From Syntrophaceae bacterium (GTDB lineage Bacteria > Desulfobacterota > Syntrophia > Syntrophales > Smithellaceae): a stretch of DNA of 44,278 nucleotides. The DNA lies in contig WRPE01000023.1 in the NCBI GenBank assembly GCA_009773315.1, forward strand, positions 1 through 44,278, read 5' to 3'. The notes beneath the pieces were generated by a model. The model was not told the DNA's origin and did no database searches. It worked only from the letters and a program-made list of their open reading frames with translations. Both the position numbers and the translations under genes were made by a program. Each line of letters begins with the position of its first letter. Positions within the stretch are counted from its first letter, which is position 1. Below are positions 40,045 to 44,278 of the stretch, piece after piece.

Positions 40045-41075
40045 CGGATTGCCCCTTGGTTGAAATGAGTTTCCCACTCCTCTAAAATCCGCAATAACTC
40101 CGCAAATGCAGGGCGCTCGGCAAAGAACATTTCCCGCATCTTGTCGTAATCCTCCTCAAGCTGCCGAATACGTCCAGGATGCGGGGTCAACCGGAGTTTT
40201 CCCTGTATCGCCTCTTCGTAATGGGCCCAACCGCTGGGGAAGAACACCTTTTTGTGTTCCACCACGCGTTGTAGCAATTCGGGATGGTCTGTGGCCTTTT
40301 CACCAATCCCGGACAAGATCAGCCGGGACGTATCGTAGTAATGGCGCGACAATCGGAGAGGAATTTCTTTGTCCGGCGGACGATGATATTCCGCGTGAAG
40401 CAAGGTTGCCTTTTCCCAGAACGTCCGTTCTGCGGTAAGCACCTTAACTATGAAATCAGGTGCTTCAAAAGCCGCCGGAAACCGTTCGACCACATAGGGC
40501 ATAATGCGCACCTGGTCGCTGGGCCAATGATCAGATCGAGCCCCCATTTCAACCTTCACGGCGGGTCTGATATATGCGCCGGTTTTTTCCGGCAAGCTCG
40601 AAGGATAGGCGTAAAGAAGGGTCTGACGGTCGGGGTCACCTTCATCAATCGTCAGTGACCAGCCCTGCGCATCCCCAAGAGCGGCCCCGATGGCTTTAAT
40701 CATCATTGGCCTCAATTCATTGCTGATCTTATTTTGACAGGCTGCTTTGATTCGATCGATCCGACGTTTTCTCTCCTTGCCGCTGATGTCCGATTCCGGA
40801 TTGGAGGACTCATCGCCAAAACCAAGACCGGCACGATCCAGCGAGACGTCAACATCCTCCGAAAAGCGTTCGATCAACCGGTATGCCTTGGACAGCGAAG
40901 TTCCTCCTTTGAAAATGAGCATACTCCCGATGTTCGGCAGGGCAAAAAGCTCGCGCAGCGTCCAGCAGACCCAGAAATCCTTCTCGATGATCTGCGGACT
41001 GAGTCGCATCTGCTCTGCCGTTTGCACAAAGTAGCGACGACGCTCATCGTCGGACAGTCGAATAAACCGATCCAT
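40041..41075 (-). CDS. abiEii: AbiEii/AbiGii-type nucleotidyltransferase toxin
   Basis: AbiEii is the toxin of the type IV AbiE abortive-infection system; family members modify tRNA by nucleotidyl transfer. The 344-residue protein has the nucleotidyltransferase core KGGTSLSK (56-63) followed by FSEDVDVSLD, giving Asp74 and Asp76 as the metal-binding pair. EKDFWVCWTLRELF near 31-44 is the usual segment before it. Both signatures are intact. It starts 3 bases after the AbiEi-like stop, and its stop overlaps the helicase start by 4 bases, so the module is translationally coupled to the restriction effector. Confidence 0.9.
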   Translation of the reverse strand: MDRFIRLSDDERRRYFVQTAEQMRLSPQIIEKDFWVCWTLRELFALPNIGSMLIFKGGTSLSKAYRLIERFSEDVDVSLDRAGLGFGDESSNPESDISGKERKRRIDRIKAACQNKISNELRPMMIKAIGAALGDAQGWSLTIDEGDPDRQTLLYAYPSSLPEKTGAYIRPAVKVEMGARSDHWPSDQVRIMPYVVERFPAAFEAPDFIVKVLTAERTFWEKATLLHAEYHRPPDKEIPLRLSRHYYDTSRLILSGIGEKATDHPELLQRVVEHKKVFFPSGWAHYEEAIQGKLRLTPHPGRIRQLEEDYDKMREMFFAERPAFAELLRILEEWETHFNQGAIR

Positions 41076-41078
41076 GAT

Positions 41079-41684
41079 TCAGGCCTCTCCCCGGACAATC
41101 TTGCGCAGATGCTTACCCACCCACGCCGGTGCATAAGCGATGTCCTTCATCAGCCGTTTCTTGTCTTGATCACTCAGTTTGTGTTGCAGGGTTTGGATCA
41201 CCGCATCATCCACGTGCTTTTGACCCAGGTGCCGCAGCGCCTGAATGACCAAACCGCTGGTGCGACCGGCAGGTCCCATACTCCGCGGCGTTGTCCGCTG
41301 GAGGCGAATCTCCTGATTTCCCACCCGCACCGTGCGGGATGGTCCGTCGGTCAGATAGACAATCCTGGCAGGCACCTGCGTAGACAAACCCAGTCGATTT
41401 GCCGCATATGCCCCGGAGGGTTGGAGGCGGATACCTTGTTTACCGGCCAGAGCCCCGGCAATCGCATCTGGGCGCGGCGCCAAAATGCCCATAATCGGAT
41501 GATGCTCCGGATAATCGTAGAGGCCACGGGCCAGTCGGCGGATGGCGCCTTTCTGGACCAGGCGCGACAACACTTTATCAACGGCGTTGCGGCTGCCAAG
41601 GTCCAAAAAACGGCCTGGGGTGAAGACAGCACCCCTACCAGACCCATAAATCCTGCTAAGTACTTTTGAATCAATGCTTTGCAT
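41079..41684 (-). CDS. abiEi: AbiEi-like (DUF6088) antitoxin
   Basis: This 201-residue protein pairs with AbiEii. The N-terminal ~75 residues form a winged helix-turn-helix pattern (VFTPGRFLDLGSRNAVDKVLSRL, then GAIRRLARGLYDYP), and the C-terminal region (~80-200) matches the AbiEi/DUF6088 style. In characterised AbiE systems this protein neutralises the toxin and represses the promoter by binding inverted repeats. A perfect inverted repeat lies 17 bases upstream. Distinction between classic AbiEi and DUF6088 relatives was made by pattern only. Confidence 0.85.
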   Translation of the reverse strand: MQSIDSKVLSRIYGSGRGAVFTPGRFLDLGSRNAVDKVLSRLVQKGAIRRLARGLYDYPEHHPIMGILAPRPDAIAGALAGKQGIRLQPSGAYAANRLGLSTQVPARIVYLTDGPSRTVRVGNQEIRLQRTTPRSMGPAGRTSGLVIQALRHLGQKHVDDAVIQTLQHKLSDQDKKRLMKDIAYAPAWVGKHLRKIVRGEA

Positions 41685-41701
41685 GTTAAATCACCATTTA
41701 A

Positions 41702-41737
41702 TTTTGTCAGAAATATAAATCATTTTTTCTGACAAAA
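41702..41737 (-). promoter_or_regulatory. Perfect 12-bp inverted repeat before abiEi, candidate operator
   Basis: TTTTGTCAGAAA (41702-41713) and TTTCTGACAAAA (41726-41737) are perfect complements with a 12-base spacer. On the minus strand TATATT in the spacer could be a -10, with TTGCCT upstream (19 apart) as a weak -35. It ends 17 bases before the AbiEi-like ATG, as expected for an AbiEi-controlled operator-promoter. It overlaps the end of the Bro-N frame. Confidence 0.55.
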
Positions 41738-42018
41738 GGCAAACCATTTTTCTGCCGGTGTCCCGCAAATCCCATTTTCTGTTTGATTTTGCCGTCAGGC
41801 GCTTTCATTTTGAACTGTCGACAAATTGTCGACAGTTCAAAGCCACCTTCACTTTTCACGCGGGTTTTCATTTTAAACCAATAATCTCGTGGATTAGCGC
41901 TATCCGTTAAGGTGGCGACAACATCAATAACAGAAAAATACCAGGTCGCTTTTTGTTCGTCGTATAACCTGCGGATTTTATACTTTTCAAAAGTAACCAG
42001 CGCCTGTTCTTTATTCAC
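41707..42018 (-). pseudogene. Truncated Bro-N (phage antirepressor/DinD-like) gene
   Basis: The first ~80 residues match the Bro-N domain of DinD-like proteins: EQALVTFEKYKIRRLYDE, WYFSVIDVVATLTDS, PRDYWFKMKTRVKSEG and STICRQFKMKAPDGK. Full relatives go on with a TDVAD-type segment and another 150-200 residues. Here the sequence after KMKAPDGK diverges and ends at 103 residues, in the AbiE operator region. The start is GTG inside the methylase's stop region (8-base overlap), with a strong GGAGGTG upstream. The fragment may still be made, but the C-terminal half is missing. Confidence 0.7.
41809..41841. repeat. Perfect 14-bp inverted repeat inside the Bro-N frame
   Basis: TTTGAACTGTCGAC (41809-41822) pairs perfectly with GTCGACAGTTCAAA (41828-41841) around a 5-base loop. 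It codes for the ELSTICRQ part of the Bro-N domain, so part of the symmetry may come from protein sequence. RNA would form a strong hairpin in the middle of the operon. Confidence 0.9.
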
Positions 42019-43525
42019 TTACCACCTCCATCGGGCGAATCTTGGATTCTATGAAAGCTATTTCTTCGTTGTTGAACCCATAACGTTTATACAGCAGTTC
42101 GTCGGTCCATTCGGTGGCTATGTCCAGAACAGGTACAAACAAAAATTTTTCCTTAAAAATGTCTTGCGAAAAAGCAAGTTGTGCAACCAAGAATCTAACA
42201 AACCGCGTTCTCAAATAACAGGCAAGATTCTTTGCAAGCGTCTCGTTTTTACAACAACCAACAACAAGGTATGTCTCTGTACATATCGTCCCTGGCGGTA
42301 GAACATCTACGATGGAAAACACTCTGCGCATTCCATTCTTATCAGGTAACCCGGCATGATCATAGGATACTTTTGAAGTTATTACCTTCCACTCATCAAT
42401 CATTTCATTCCCGATAGTGACTTTTTTTCTCTCGTAAGGCCCTTCACCACCATTCCAACGCAGCAACAAATCACCACTTTTTGAAGGTCGTGCAAAGGTC
42501 CTTAAACCAAAGGGTTTTGCCGATGACACCTGCGCGTTCATGCCCTTTTCTTTTTGGGCCAGCACCTTCCGTATGATGGGAACCGCCTGGCTGTGCCGTA
42601 TAAATGTCTTGAACTCGTTCAATGCCCTTGTTGAAACTGCTTCGGATCCGTTGTGCATGCTAACTACTTCACAGGGCCCGGACGAATCTCTTTCCCACAG
42701 GAAGTAGCAAATGCCGCCAGCGATATCCACGCCGGGAAAGCATTCGTTGGCATCCTCGAAGTCCACTATTTTCCGTATTCGTTCATCGTTCAGCATCTCC
42801 TTACGGAAATCGTTCAATCCTTTTCCGCCTGCAAACCACCGCGAAGGTATGACCATTGTCAAAAACCGTGGTCCGAGTTTTTTTGCTTGATGCACAAAAT
42901 TCTGATAGATAGGAGAAGCACTTCTGCCAAAGCCACCGTCGCTCATTTGATACGGCGGATTCCCGACAATCACATCAAATTTCATATTAAATATCTCCTC
43001 CGGATTTTCGGTATGGATAAGCTGATAGGCGTGGGTTTCCAGCTCATCGCCCCGGTCATACTCTTGTTGACTCGCACCGCAAAAAACACATTTGCCGTTT
43101 TCCCAAGTATGTTCAATTCGCTCAAAGCGGATATTGCCTTGCGGTTGATCGAAAGAATCGCAGACGGAATATTTCCCGTTGGCCGTCTTGGAACAATAAA
43201 CCGACCGGCGGGAAAGCAGGGAGGTCAACTCCGTTATGGCGATGCCGAAGAGTTGGTTCTGGAAGATGTGATTTGCTCTTTTCTGCTGGTTGGGAATCTG
43301 CTTTTCCAATCCCGCCATAAGCCGCTTGGCGATCTCCCGCAGGAACACACCGGACTTGCATACCGGATCAAGGAATCGGGCATTCTTGTCGCTCCAGATT
43401 TCCTTGGGCAACAAGTCCAGAAGCTGATTGACCAGTTGCGGCGGCGTGAACACCTCGTCACTGCTCAGGTTGGCCAGACAGGTCAGCACGTCTGGGTTGT
43501 AATTATGGCTGTTCAGCATCGGCAA
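42011..43525 (-). CDS. Eco57I-like N6-adenine DNA methylase
   Basis: This 504-residue DNA methyltransferase adds a methyl group to adenine N6. The SAM motif I region is FLDPVCKSGVFL near 51-62 (usual DPxxGxGxF; the Gly before Ser is Lys-modified to CKSG). Catalytic motif IV is NPPYQ at 189-193, preceded by FDVIVG. A zinc-like CVFC (146-149) lies between them, an unusual insertion. The C-terminal half (residues ~250-504) would be the target-recognition part, as in type IIG and Eco57I-like enzymes. Its start overlaps the small methylase-fold gene by 23 bases and its stop overlaps the Bro-N fragment. There is no nuclease domain. Confidence 0.88.
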   Translation of the reverse strand: MPMLNSHNYNPDVLTCLANLSSDEVFTPPQLVNQLLDLLPKEIWSDKNARFLDPVCKSGVFLREIAKRLMAGLEKQIPNQQKRANHIFQNQLFGIAITELTSLLSRRSVYCSKTANGKYSVCDSFDQPQGNIRFERIEHTWENGKCVFCGASQQEYDRGDELETHAYQLIHTENPEEIFNMKFDVIVGNPPYQMSDGGFGRSASPIYQNFVHQAKKLGPRFLTMVIPSRWFAGGKGLNDFRKEMLNDERIRKIVDFEDANECFPGVDIAGGICYFLWERDSSGPCEVVSMHNGSEAVSTRALNEFKTFIRHSQAVPIIRKVLAQKEKGMNAQVSSAKPFGLRTFARPSKSGDLLLRWNGGEGPYERKKVTIGNEMIDEWKVITSKVSYDHAGLPDKNGMRRVFSIVDVLPPGTICTETYLVVGCCKNETLAKNLACYLRTRFVRFLVAQLAFSQDIFKEKFLFVPVLDIATEWTDELLYKRYGFNNEEIAFIESKIRPMEVVSE

Positions 43526-44186
43526 CCTCCAGAAAGTGCGTCAACGGATACTCTTTCAGGGGAGTAGGAATAAAGACATCCTCCCCGAGATCGGAAAAGA
43601 GCGGCAGTTCTTTCATCGCCGCATGATCGAGCAATCCATGAAAGGTAAAATCCCGCCGCTTGAGCATGCTGCCATTGACCGGCGACCATTCGGAAAACAC
43701 AATCGGTTGCGGGTTGTCGCCCACCATCTTCAGCGTAAGAGCATCACCCCGGATGATGTTTCGCTCAAGGATATATTTGACGGCATTCCGACATTCGTCT
43801 TTTGCCGCATCCTTGAAAATGCCGGTGTATTTATGATCGAAGATGTCAAAAAGCCGCTTGCGGCACTCCAGAATATTATCCTCCAGAATATCAATGCCAT
43901 AGATGGAGGACACGGCGAGAACCGCGTTCCGCTCATACTCCAGTTGGCTCTTGCCGTACCGGGCTTCAACAACGCGCAGTTTTCGCTCCAGTATTTCCGT
44001 CAGAAAATTCCCCGTTCCACAAGCAGGTTCCAGAAAGCGGGATTCGATCCGTTCCGTTTCCTGTTTCACCAAATCAAGCATGGCGTTGACCTCCCGCCTG
44101 CCGGTCAAAACCTCGCCATGATCGGTGACTCTCTTTTTTGAAACAACCTGTGTTTCTTGCTTTTTTAAGCTCATATCTTCAATCAC
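43503..44186 (-). CDS. Small methylase-fold protein lacking the catalytic NPPY
   Basis: This 227-residue protein has a strong SAM motif I, FLEPACGTGNFL (51-62), preceded by GEVLTGRREVNAMLDLV, and YGIDILEDNILECRKRLF, as in restriction methylases. It lacks the NPPY catalytic motif; the sequence ends shortly after VFSEWSPVNGSM. It therefore probably cannot methylate alone and could act as a regulatory or specificity partner of the next gene, or be a split half. GTG at 44186 is used as start (GGGA upstream); an ATG lies 4 codons further in. It is 13 bases after the stop of the partial gene. Confidence 0.75.
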   Translation of the reverse strand: MIEDMSLKKQETQVVSKKRVTDHGEVLTGRREVNAMLDLVKQETERIESRFLEPACGTGNFLTEILERKLRVVEARYGKSQLEYERNAVLAVSSIYGIDILEDNILECRKRLFDIFDHKYTGIFKDAAKDECRNAVKYILERNIIRGDALTLKMVGDNPQPIVFSEWSPVNGSMLKRRDFTFHGLLDHAAMKELPLFSDLGEDVFIPTPLKEYPLTHFLEVADAEQP

Positions 44187-44199
44187 TACTGTCCCAACG

Positions 44200-44278
44200 T
44201 TAGTTGAATAAATTCAATTGGTTGTTGTCTTCGGTGTTTTCTTCAATCACCTCAGTATCCGTAAACGCTTGTAAAAGC
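44200..44278 (-). CDS. C-terminal end of an unknown gene (cut by the window)
   Basis: A minus-strand frame runs in from the window edge and ends at a TAA (44200-44202), with the last 25 residues reading ...DNNQLNLFN. It is 13 bases ahead of the methylase-fold gene, so it is probably the preceding gene of the same operon. The QLNLF-type tail resembles ends of several DNA-processing proteins, but identity cannot be given. Confidence 0.55.
   Translation of the reverse strand, partial: LLQAFTDTEVIEENTEDNNQLNLFN

Noticed and set aside
42653-43567. 304-codon plus-strand frame opposite the Eco57I-like methylase
   Set aside because: Antisense shadow of a gene with clear SAM and NPPY motifs.
31459-44278. 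CRISPR array or prophage
   Set aside because: No regularly spaced repeats and no phage structural genes; the Bro-N fragment alone is not enough.

Overview
The window looks like a chromosomal piece of an anaerobic, mesophilic Gram-negative bacterium, most likely a Desulfobacterota (deltaproteobacterial, Syntrophales-like) lineage. This is inferred from the gene set: a phosphofructokinase with pyrophosphate-type active-site residues, a methionine synthase lacking the reactivation domain, a branched-chain amino-acid ABC operon, an M16C/PreP peptidase, a TonB-like protein and many IS and toxin-antitoxin remnants. No rRNA or tRNA gene was seen and no gene-free stretch exceeds about 300 bases.

Positions 1-31,450 are mostly housekeeping. 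A truncated kup K+ transporter (-) is followed by a PPi-type phosphofructokinase and a giant cyclic beta-1,2-glucan synthase (+). Next is a minus-strand run of xthA, a DUF484/GAF-like gene, a MoaE-like gene, a KefG-like oxidoreductase and a Kef-type K+/H+ antiporter, several of which overlap. An L-2-hydroxyglutarate oxidase-like gene and a complete livJHMGF-type transporter follow on the plus strand. After that come a tRNA-dihydrouridine synthase, an MFS transporter, two small conserved-looking proteins, and the minus-strand cluster metH - tonB-like - pyrE - preP.

Positions 31,459-37,420 are accessory DNA, all read on the minus strand: a Ddl-like ATP-grasp gene, a probably frameshifted small gene, two toxin-antitoxin pairs plus an orphan antitoxin, an IS21-like terminal remnant, and then three cargo units (two-gene YeeE/YedE sulfur transporter, CaCA cation exchanger, SAM methyltransferase). 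Four integron attC-like sites are interleaved with the cargo genes. Each has a long imperfect stem with one unpaired base on one arm. I read this as an integron cassette array without an integrase in view (CALIN-like).

Positions 37,483-44,278 hold a tightly coupled minus-strand defence operon. In transcription order it has the tail of an unknown gene, a small methylase-fold protein, an Eco57I-like N6-adenine methylase, a truncated Bro-N gene, an AbiEi-like antitoxin, an AbiEii nucleotidyltransferase toxin, and a GIY-YIG (T5orf172)-SF2 helicase protein. Most junctions overlap or nearly touch. A perfect 12-bp inverted repeat just before abiEi is a candidate operator. This restriction-modification unit with a built-in AbiE module is the strongest candidate for an under-described system in the window.
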